Below, piece by piece: positions 38,056 to 45,661 of a stretch of DNA of 64,000 bases. A program made the translations under genes and the position numbers. Position 1 is the first letter of the stretch; each line of letters begins with the position of its first letter. The notes below the pieces were generated by a model. That model searched no databases. It saw only the letters and a list, made by a program, of their open reading frames with translations, and was not told the DNA's origin. The DNA lies in NCBI GenBank assembly GCA_023957125.1, contig JAMLHL010000023.1:1-64000 (forward strand), read 5' to 3'. The stretch comes from Chitinophagaceae bacterium (GTDB taxonomy: Bacteria > Bacteroidota > Bacteroidia > Chitinophagales > Chitinophagaceae).

Positions 38056-40461
38056 TTAATTTATAAGCCCGTTAAGCGTAAATCTTTTTCCTGCGATCGT
38101 TTCCAAGCGTATTTCCTTAACACCATATCTTACCCTGCAGGTTCCGCCTTTTTTCGAAAGCAGGGAAGCCTGAATCAACCTCCCCTCCTTCCATTTAAAA
38201 TCCAGTTCGAATCCGCCCCTGGCGCACAAACCTTTTATCTCTCCGTCTTTCCATAGAGACGGCAGCGCCGGTAGCAATTCGATAAAGTCTTCATGGCTCT
38301 GCAACAACATTTCGGCTATCCCGGCCGTGGCGCCGAAATTACCGTCAATCTGAAACGGCGGATGCGCACAAAACAAATTATTGTAGGTTCCTCCGCTGTT
38401 GGTCATTTCCACTCCCGAAGAATGAACCGGATTTAACAACCGGTTCAGTAACTTCAATGCATGGTCGCCATCGTGCAACCGCGTCCAGAAACATACCTTC
38501 ATGGCCAGCGACCAGCCGGTGCCGCCGTCGCCTCTCAGCTCCAGCGATTTCCGGGCAGCCTGCGCGAGCTCCGGTGTTTTATAGAAAGATATCTGATTGC
38601 CGGGATACAACGCAAACAAATGCGATACATGCCTGTGTTGGGGTTCTGCTTCTTTAAACTCATGTGCCCATTCCATCAGACGCCCATCATGCCCGATAGC
38701 GGGATCAGGAATTTGTGTGATGGCCGTTTTGATTTGCTCAACCGTTTCATTTTTGATGTTCAATATCTCAGCGGCAGCCAACACGTGGGTAAACAAATCG
38801 TGTATCACCTGGTGATCGTGCGAAGGCCCCATACTGATGCCGGTATGACTGCCATCGGGTGCAATGAACACATTTTCGGGAGACGCGGCCGGACCGGATA
38901 CCAGTTTGCCCGTTGCCGGATCCTGCACCAGCCAGTCTAAATAGAAAGCGGCGGCCGATTGCAATACCGGGTACACTTTTTGCAGATAGTCCTTGTCTTT
39001 GGTAAAAGCATAGTGCCACCACAGGTGCTGGCTCATCCAGGCGCTGGCGCCCACGTGCAAACCCCAACCGGGATGTTCTCCGGGTGCGGTAAAACCCCAG
39101 ACGTTGGTGATAGGATGCATCACCCATCCCTGCGCATGGTATTGAACGGCTGCCGTTCGGCTACCAGGCTGCTGCAGGGATTCAATGAGATCAATCAACT
39201 GCTCCTGGGTTTCCGGAAGATTCGCCACTTCCGCCGGCCAATAGTTCATCTGCACATTTACATCGGTATGGTAATCGCCATTCCAGGGCGTTTGAATTTT
39301 ATTGGCCCAAAGCCCCTGCAGGTTGGCCGGCAAACTGCCCCGCCGCGAAGACGACAACAACAGGTACCTGCCGTATTGGAAATAAAGCGCATACAAGCCC
39401 TGCTCATTACGGGTTTGCTTATTCTTTTGCAACAACAGATCGGCAGGCAGCTTATTGGTTTCATTTCCCAAACGAAAGGATACCCTTTTCATATAAGAAG
39501 AAAAATCAGCCACATGCTCCTCCCGTAAGGTCCTGTATGGCATGCCGGCCGCTCTGCCGGTTATCTTTTGCAGTTCCGATTCATAATCCTTATTGATATA
39601 ATCAGGGTAGTGCAAACGGTAATCGGTAGCCGAAGTGATTACCAGCATTACTTCTGTTGCGTTTTTAATTTCCAGGTTATTTCCGGCGCGGGTTAATGTA
39701 CCTCCCTTCAACACAGGCGTTACTATTACGCTGTATTTCATTCCTTCGCCCCCGGCGCCGTTATCCATTACGCCAGACATCACCAGATTTTTTGGGTTAG
39801 CCGTAGTTCGAAATCTTTCAGGGCGGTCAATAGCTACGGAAAAAGATAAAGACCCGGGTTTGGAGGCAGAAAGATGTATGACCAGCGCCTTTGCCGGATA
39901 ACTGGCAAAAATTTCCCTTTTATATTGTACATGATCCTGCTCATACTGTACGGATGCGATCCCGTTGATCAGATCCAGATCGCGGCGATAGTGTTCATAT
40001 TTTTCCTGCTTACCAAAATCTAACCACAGGTCTCCCAGGGTTTGGAAACAGCCATAAGGAACGGTGGCGCCATTGCCATTGCCGGACCCCAGCCCTTTAC
40101 AAACCTGCGTTTGATTGGTCAATTCGGTAGCTTCCTTATATTTTCCCGCAAACAACAATTCCCGGATCTTATTGAGTGAAGCAAATGCGTCGGGATTATC
40201 ATTATCCGCCACACTCCCGCTCCACAGGGTTTTATCATTGAGCTGCAACCGCTCCTTGTTAACGCCTCCGAAAATCATAGCGCCGATAAAGCCATTCCCA
40301 ATCGGCAACGCTTTCAGCCATTCTTCATCATTTTTCCAGCCATCGTTCACATCTTTCACCGTTGCGTCGGCCGGCGTTGTGTACCACAGCATGGGGTTGT
40401 GCTGCGCAAAACTCAGCATTGCAAAACAGCAACCTACAAAAACAAACAATGTCCTTTTCAT
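38056..40461 (-). CDS. glycoside hydrolase family 95 (alpha-L-fucosidase)
   Basis: An 801-residue secreted GH95 enzyme with a signal peptide (MKRTLFVFVGCCFAMLSFAQ). GH95 members are inverting alpha-1,2-L-fucosidases or related alpha-L-galactosidases. Family motifs are LPIGNGFIGAMIFGG...LNDKTLWSG at the N-terminus, the catalytic-site Asn pair in HTDVNVQMNYWP, the general-acid Glu in LMEWAHEFKE followed by HRHVSHLFALYPG, and the Asp in QIDGNFGATAGIAEMLLQS. All catalytic positions look intact. It would release L-fucose from plant or host glycans in the periplasm. Confidence 0.93.
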   Translation of the reverse strand: MKRTLFVFVGCCFAMLSFAQHNPMLWYTTPADATVKDVNDGWKNDEEWLKALPIGNGFIGAMIFGGVNKERLQLNDKTLWSGSVADNDNPDAFASLNKIRELLFAGKYKEATELTNQTQVCKGLGSGNGNGATVPYGCFQTLGDLWLDFGKQEKYEHYRRDLDLINGIASVQYEQDHVQYKREIFASYPAKALVIHLSASKPGSLSFSVAIDRPERFRTTANPKNLVMSGVMDNGAGGEGMKYSVIVTPVLKGGTLTRAGNNLEIKNATEVMLVITSATDYRLHYPDYINKDYESELQKITGRAAGMPYRTLREEHVADFSSYMKRVSFRLGNETNKLPADLLLQKNKQTRNEQGLYALYFQYGRYLLLSSSRRGSLPANLQGLWANKIQTPWNGDYHTDVNVQMNYWPAEVANLPETQEQLIDLIESLQQPGSRTAAVQYHAQGWVMHPITNVWGFTAPGEHPGWGLHVGASAWMSQHLWWHYAFTKDKDYLQKVYPVLQSAAAFYLDWLVQDPATGKLVSGPAASPENVFIAPDGSHTGISMGPSHDHQVIHDLFTHVLAAAEILNIKNETVEQIKTAITQIPDPAIGHDGRLMEWAHEFKEAEPQHRHVSHLFALYPGNQISFYKTPELAQAARKSLELRGDGGTGWSLAMKVCFWTRLHDGDHALKLLNRLLNPVHSSGVEMTNSGGTYNNLFCAHPPFQIDGNFGATAGIAEMLLQSHEDFIELLPALPSLWKDGEIKGLCARGGFELDFKWKEGRLIQASLLSKKGGTCRVRYGVKEIRLETIAGKRFTLNGLIN

Positions 40462-40527
40462 ACAAGAAGTTTAATATGTCGCAGCCGTGAAGTTAATTAT
40501 TTCTTTTATGTCGCCTATTTTTGCAGT

Positions 40528-41787
40528 ATGGCAGTTCCATTAGCAGAACGGTTAAGACCCAGGTCGTTGAGCGAACTGGTTGGACAGGAACATCTTACCG
40601 GTGAGGGAAGTGTATTGCAAAAAGCCATACAACAGGGAAAAATACCTTCCATGATCTTATGGGGTCCGCCGGGAGTGGGCAAAACCACCATTGCACATAT
40701 TATTGCCAACACGTTGCATGTTCCGTTTTTTACCCTCAGCGCCATTAGTTCGGGTGTTAAAGAAGTAAGGGAAGTGATTGAAAAAGCGAAGCATCAGCCC
40801 GGGAGCATCTTGTTTATTGATGAAATCCATCGTTTTAATAAAGGTCAGCAGGATGCGCTGTTAGGCGCTGTAGAAAAAGGTACTGTTACCCTCATCGGCG
40901 CCACTACGGAAAACCCTTCTTTTGAGGTAAACGCCGCACTGTTGAGCCGCTGCCTGGTATATGTATTAAAACCCCTGGATGAAACGGCAATGAAAAAGCT
41001 GTTGACCCTGGCGCTTGTCAAAGATGAATTTCTGAGCCGACGCAACATCACCCTGGAGGAAACTTCCGCTTTGTTGAACATCTCCGGCGGAGACGCCCGG
41101 AAACTGTTGAATCTATTAGAAATTGTAACGGATGCGGTTTCGGAACACGAACTAACGATCACGGATAACCTGGTGATGGAGATAGCACAGAAACGTATAG
41201 CCCTGTACGATAAAAGCGGTGAACAGCATTATGATATCATTTCGGCCTTTATTAAATCCATCCGCGGCAGCGACCCTAACGGCGCCGTGTACTGGCTGGC
41301 AAGGATGATCGAAGGCGGCGAAGACGTGAAATTCATCGCACGCAGATTGGTGATCCTCGCAAGTGAGGATATAGGCAATGCCAATCCCAATGCTTTATTA
41401 CTCGCTAATGCCACTTTTGAAGCCGTCAACAAAATAGGCTACCCGGAATCACGGATCATACTGTCCCAATGCACTACCTACCTGGCCTCATCTCCCAAAA
41501 GCAATGCCGCTTACATCGCTATTGACGAAGCCATAGCCGCCGTAAAACAACATGGCGATTTACCGGTGCCGCTGCATTTGCGTAACGCCCCTACGAGGAT
41601 GATGAAAAATATGGATTACGGAAAAGGATATCAATACGCGCATAGCTATGAACGCAATTTCGCAACACAGGAATATTTACCCGACAAAATAAAAGGAACT
41701 CCATTTTATAAGCCGGGTCATAATGCAAGAGAAGAGGAATTGCGGAAATGGCTGAAAGCACTATGGAAGGAAAAGTATGGGTATTGA
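40528..41787 (+). CDS. rarA: replication-associated recombination protein RarA (MgsA)
   Basis: A 419-residue AAA+ ATPase related to clamp-loader subunits and to eukaryotic WRNIP1; it acts at stalled forks. The ATG at 40528 (MAVPLAERLRPRSL) is chosen because RarA proteins start this way; the frame runs further upstream without family similarity. Walker A is GPPGVGKTT (residues 46-54), Walker B is LFIDEIHRFNKGQQDALL, sensor 1 is GATTENPSFEVN, and the C-terminal part has the family LRNAPTRMMK...YGKGYQYAH. Expression is independent, divergent from the GH95 gene. Confidence 0.95.
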   Translation: MAVPLAERLRPRSLSELVGQEHLTGEGSVLQKAIQQGKIPSMILWGPPGVGKTTIAHIIANTLHVPFFTLSAISSGVKEVREVIEKAKHQPGSILFIDEIHRFNKGQQDALLGAVEKGTVTLIGATTENPSFEVNAALLSRCLVYVLKPLDETAMKKLLTLALVKDEFLSRRNITLEETSALLNISGGDARKLLNLLEIVTDAVSEHELTITDNLVMEIAQKRIALYDKSGEQHYDIISAFIKSIRGSDPNGAVYWLARMIEGGEDVKFIARRLVILASEDIGNANPNALLLANATFEAVNKIGYPESRIILSQCTTYLASSPKSNAAYIAIDEAIAAVKQHGDLPVPLHLRNAPTRMMKNMDYGKGYQYAHSYERNFATQEYLPDKIKGTPFYKPGHNAREEELRKWLKALWKEKYGY

Positions 41788-41885
41788 AATTTGAGATCTG
41801 AGATTTAATATTTGAGATTATTGGGACTGTGAAGTTTGGACGTTTTTAGCTTGGGGTTGACCAATGATGGCTGATAGCTCATACC
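41788..41885. repeat. short tract of the dispersed AT and GC word repeats
   Basis: AAATTTGAGATCTGAGATTT and ATATTTGAGATT (41788-41818) mirror the words at 13350-13387 on the opposite strand. GGCTGATAGCTCATACCTC (41868-41886) is the same family as words near 22730 and 36540. Confidence 0.5.
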
Positions 41886-42707
41886 TCAATCTATCCTCAC
41901 TTCCAGTAATCTGGGCCAAAGCTTGCCGGTTACAAACATGCGATTAGTAGCGGAGTCCCAGGCAATGCCGTTGAGTACTGCGCCTTCTGTAATCGCTTTC
42001 CTGTCGTAATTGATATTGGCAAACTTTTTAAGTGCATTCGTGAAATCAAGGATCCCGGTTACCCTTCCCGACCCGGGATCTATTTTCAGGATGTAATTTG
42101 TTTCCCACTGGTTGGCATAAATGAAGCCATTGATATACTCCAGTTCATTCAGGTTGTTCACTGGTCCCAATTGGTTATATACCGAAACCGTTTTTATCAA
42201 TTTAAAATCTCCCGGATGCACAAAATACAGTTTATCGGTGCCATCGCTGACGATCAGGTTTTCGTTATCATGGGTAATTCCCCATCCCTCCCGGTTCCAG
42301 TATATTTTTCGTACAAGCTTCATATCCTTTATTGAATACACCAGCACAATATGGTCTTCCCAGGTAAGTTGATATAAGGTATCATTCATGATGGTGATCC
42401 CTTCACCAAATAATTCCGGATCCAAATCCACCTTCTTTTCCACCTTCCCTGTTTCATAATCCACCATTCGCAGGGTGGAAGCTTTTTTCTGACCGGTACC
42501 TTCATACATCCTGTTCTGATAAAAAACCAATCCCTGCGTGAAAGCCAGCGTATCATGCGGAAAAACGTTCAGTACGGAATAACTCACGGGAGAAGGCGCC
42601 GGGATTCTGTTGGTGGTTGCTTCGTTACCGGAAGATGCTTCATTATTGCTGTTGCAGGCCCCCATCCATATTATTAAGACGCCTATGATCCATATTCTTT
42701 TTATCAT
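41886..42707 (-). CDS. glutaminyl-peptide cyclotransferase lipoprotein
   Basis: A 273-residue beta-propeller enzyme of the plant/bacterial-type glutamine cyclotransferase family, which converts N-terminal glutamine to pyroglutamate. A lipoprotein signal ends at MGAC (Cys18). The propeller phrases HDTLAFTQGLVFYQNRMYEGTGQ, LYQLTWEDHIVLVYS, EGWGITHDNENLIVSDGTDKLYF and NELEYINGFIYANQWETNYILKID match the family well. It likely acts on secreted proteins whose mature N-terminus is Gln; many Bacteroidota exported proteins have such ends. Confidence 0.9.
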   Translation of the reverse strand: MIKRIWIIGVLIIWMGACNSNNEASSGNEATTNRIPAPSPVSYSVLNVFPHDTLAFTQGLVFYQNRMYEGTGQKKASTLRMVDYETGKVEKKVDLDPELFGEGITIMNDTLYQLTWEDHIVLVYSIKDMKLVRKIYWNREGWGITHDNENLIVSDGTDKLYFVHPGDFKLIKTVSVYNQLGPVNNLNELEYINGFIYANQWETNYILKIDPGSGRVTGILDFTNALKKFANINYDRKAITEGAVLNGIAWDSATNRMFVTGKLWPRLLEVRID

Positions 42708-43012
42708 ATCTCAACGAGTTGCCGCAAAAATAAAGTTTTGAACAGGATGTATCATATATATCCGCTATTTTTAACCGTCATTTACCAACCAATCATCGAA
42801 AACCAATTCAGTTAGTTGCAGATGCCACTGATTTTAAATTACTTTGTTCTCATCCTGCTGTATTGATAATGCAAACAGCCGACCGATATCTTCGTGAATT
42901 ACCAACTTTCCATTCTCCTCTGTAAAATCAGGAAGCTAAAGTCCCGCACAGACGGATCGTTTCCGTTTTAAATTTAATATCATCCTGAAAAGCTGATCCT
43001 AAAAATCAGCCG
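42708..43012. other. 305-base spacer, promoter region of two divergent genes
   Basis: I found no coding sequence, repeat or clear palindrome. It separates the cyclotransferase (minus strand) from the M43 protease (plus strand) and must contain their promoters. Confidence 0.4.
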
Positions 43013-44266
43013 ATGAAATATCTTATTACCTCCATATGGCTTTGCAGCCAGGTTCTATTTTTAAATGCCCAGCGCCATTGCGGAACCGGCGTGTACTGGG
43101 AGGAGCAGCTCAGCCGGGATCCGGCGATGAAATTGCGGTATGCCCACATAGATGCGACAGGCTCGTTGCGTTCTGAAATCGCCCGGCGGAAATATACCAC
43201 ATCGGTGGCCGACCTGCCGGTGATTACCATCCCTGTGGTGGTGCATGTTTTATACAACACCCCGGAACAAAATATAAGCGACGCGCAGATACAATCGCAG
43301 CTTGATGTGCTGAACCGGGATTTTCGCAAACAGAATGAAGACCTCTCAAAAATACCTTCCGTATTCGCTTCTTTTGCCGCCGACTGTGGGATCCGGTTTG
43401 CACTGGCAAAATCGGATCCGCAGGGAAAAGCTACCGCCGGTATCATCAGGAAGAAAACAAATCAAACCTCCTGGCAACAGGATGATAAAATGAAATTTGC
43501 GGCATCAGGTGGCAGCGAACCATGGGACAGCCGGTATTACCTGAATATATGGGTTTGTAACCTTTCGGAAGGTCTCCTGGGGTATTCCACGTTTCCGGGC
43601 GCCGTTCCCGAAAAAGATGGCGTGGTGATCCGTACCGACGTATTCGGAACGATCGGAAAAAACGGAACGGTTTATAATAAAGGCAGAACCACCACGCACG
43701 AAATAGGGCACTGGCTTAATCTCAAACACCTTTGGGGCGACGCCGACTGTGGGGATGACGGGGTGGACGACACGCCTCCCCAAAAAACGTACAATAGCGG
43801 ATGTCCCTCCTTCCCGAGGATCAGCTCTAACAGTTGTAACCCCGCACCCTCGGGCGATATGTTCATGAATTTCATGGACTTCTCCGACGATGCCTGCCTC
43901 CAGATGTTTACAGAGGGTCAGAAACAAAAAATGTGGCGCTTATTTGACGAAGATGGAGCCAGGAAAACCCTGCTTTATTCCCCCGGTTTAAACGATCCCC
44001 GAAATCCGGGCGAATCGCCAACAGAAACCTCAACCCGTTTAACCGTATTTCCCAATCCGGCTACTTCGGTTATTACCCTCAACATCAATAACGACAACCC
44101 GGCTGTAGATTATATTTATACCGTCTATGACCTTTGGGGGAAACCGGTGCTGCAAGGACAAAATGCAGGAAATACCCTGTCTGTCAAAACTCTTTCCAAA
44201 GGAATATATTTTTTGCGTTTGCTTAACGGCAAAGAGACCCGGGTTACAAAATTCATTAAAGAGTGA
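43013..44266 (+). CDS. M43-family zinc metalloprotease with T9SS C-terminal domain
   Basis: A 417-residue secreted protease. After the signal peptide (to about NAQ, residue 20) comes a propeptide-like region, then the pappalysin/M43 catalytic domain with HEIGHWLNLKH (residues 229-239, the extended HExxHxxGxxH form with L at the usual Gly) and a Met-turn in MFMNFMDFSDD. Cysteines fit the M43B pattern. The last ~75 residues (LTVFPNPATSVITLN...LSKGIYFLRLL...VTKFIKE) form a type A sorting domain for type IX secretion. It is therefore exported and probably surface-attached. Its protein target is unknown. Confidence 0.9.
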   Translation: MKYLITSIWLCSQVLFLNAQRHCGTGVYWEEQLSRDPAMKLRYAHIDATGSLRSEIARRKYTTSVADLPVITIPVVVHVLYNTPEQNISDAQIQSQLDVLNRDFRKQNEDLSKIPSVFASFAADCGIRFALAKSDPQGKATAGIIRKKTNQTSWQQDDKMKFAASGGSEPWDSRYYLNIWVCNLSEGLLGYSTFPGAVPEKDGVVIRTDVFGTIGKNGTVYNKGRTTTHEIGHWLNLKHLWGDADCGDDGVDDTPPQKTYNSGCPSFPRISSNSCNPAPSGDMFMNFMDFSDDACLQMFTEGQKQKMWRLFDEDGARKTLLYSPGLNDPRNPGESPTETSTRLTVFPNPATSVITLNINNDNPAVDYIYTVYDLWGKPVLQGQNAGNTLSVKTLSKGIYFLRLLNGKETRVTKFIKE

Positions 44267-44405
44267 TCTGATGTAGGGCAGCGGCAGGAAAGTAAGATCA
44301 GGTTTTACAAAATAATTGGATTTACTCAAACAGACGAACGCTCATGGGAACGAATGATGGATTAAGCCGTTTGGTTAATGTGGCCATTTTTTTTAACGTA
44401 GATGT

Positions 44406-44455
44406 CCGGAGGCGACAACAAAGGGATGCGAGGCGAAGACGCTTCGCATAGCGCA
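44406..44455. repeat. diverged copy of the hairpin repeat near 19 kb
   Basis: CCGGAGGCGACAACAAAGG, then ATGCGA-GGCG-AAGA-CGCT-TCGCAT and AGCGCA, matches the hairpin end of the 19 kb repeats. The inner mismatch of the 19 kb form (C opposite A) is a pair here (A opposite T), while one inner pair becomes G-T, so the fold is kept although the bases differ. Confidence 0.75.
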
Positions 44456-44494
44456 GTGGCCGACAACAGGTTTTTTCGTTTCCCGGGTAATATT

Positions 44495-45475
44495 CTAAAT
44501 TGATCCTCCTCGTACCAATACCGATTCAATTATTTTATCGTGTATAAATGTACTGCCTGATAATGTTGACATCATACTTTCAAAGGCCAACTTCCCAAGC
44601 TTTTCGCCACTGGTTTCTATATAGGTTATCTGAGGGTAATACAAGGTGGGAAGAAATCCATTACTGATGGTGATAACAGCGATATCATCCGGTATCTTTA
44701 ATTTTCTTTTCTGGGTTGCCCTCATCACCCCGGCAAGTATCTCATCCGTCATACAAAAAACAACATCCGGCTTTTCAGGTAAATAATCATTTGCGATTTG
44801 CCTGGCATGAGTTCCATCTGTTGCATAGGCAGTGATACATTCTATATTGTATTGATGCAGTATTGAAGTAAATGCCTGATATCTTTTTTTTGTGATCAGG
44901 AACTTACTGTTGCCGAAGATGGCCAATACTTTCTTTTTGCTATTCTCTGCAATGAGGTTGGCGGCTATGGTTGCAGAATCAATATCGGCCACACATATTT
45001 TATGGCAATCGGAACGGTCGGGTACCCTGTCAAAAAAAATAACCGGTATATCTATTTCTGCAAGCTTTAAAAAAGGCTCAATATTTATTGTTTCGGGTGT
45101 TATAGATGCAAATAAACCGTTAACCCTGTTTTGTCTGCATAATTTTATATTGGCCGCTTCGATATCCGGGTCATCAACAGACTGAAGTATAATGAGCGAG
45201 TAATCATTTTTTCTGGCTTCTTCCTCAAGAGAGGCAATTACCGAATTATAAAAACAGTTTGATAAAGATGGCACTATTACACCAAAGAGCCGGCTGTCCC
45301 TGGTACGCAGGTGCACAGCATTAATATTGGGCTCATAATCGAGCATGCTGGCCAATTCTGTCACCAGCAATTTTGTCTTTTCAGATATGTCAGGATGATT
45401 CTTAAGTGCTCTTGATACTGTAGAAATACTTAAACCAGATATTTCAGAGAGCTTTTTGAGCGTGGTAGTAATCAT
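44495..45475 (-). CDS. LacI-family transcriptional regulator
   Basis: A 326-residue repressor/activator. The N-terminal helix-turn-helix is TTLKKLSEISGLSISTVSRALKNHPDISEKTK with the LacI hinge region ASMLDYEPN. The rest is a periplasmic-binding-protein-like sugar sensor (LFGVIVPSLSNCFYNSVIASLEEEARKND, VIFFDRVPDRSDC, DEILAGVMRATQKRKLKIPDD). It is divergent from the SusC/SusD pair, and a palindrome typical of LacI operators lies between them, so it probably controls that locus and perhaps itself. The inducer is probably a sugar, identity unknown. Confidence 0.92.
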   Translation of the reverse strand: MITTTLKKLSEISGLSISTVSRALKNHPDISEKTKLLVTELASMLDYEPNINAVHLRTRDSRLFGVIVPSLSNCFYNSVIASLEEEARKNDYSLIILQSVDDPDIEAANIKLCRQNRVNGLFASITPETINIEPFLKLAEIDIPVIFFDRVPDRSDCHKICVADIDSATIAANLIAENSKKKVLAIFGNSKFLITKKRYQAFTSILHQYNIECITAYATDGTHARQIANDYLPEKPDVVFCMTDEILAGVMRATQKRKLKIPDDIAVITISNGFLPTLYYPQITYIETSGEKLGKLAFESMMSTLSGSTFIHDKIIESVLVRGGSI

Positions 45476-45520
45476 ACATAAGCAATTTAAGGAGCAGTAA
45501 ATATAGGAAAAATATCAACC

Positions 45521-45532
45521 GCAAACGTTTGC
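45521..45532. promoter_or_regulatory. LacI-type operator between the regulator and susC
   Basis: GCAAACGTTTGC is a perfect 12-base palindrome with the central CG typical of LacI/GalR operators. It lies 46 bases upstream of the regulator start and 130 bases before susC, so it could control both directions. Confidence 0.75.
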
Positions 45533-45661
45533 AATGCAGTTTGCGTATTCATTTGCAGCAGCTTATCGCATTGCATTGATGTCTATACGTTAAATAAAAC
45601 AATAGTTTTACTTTTCATTGAGAAAACAAATTTTTAATCTTTAACTCCAAAACAAACAAAC

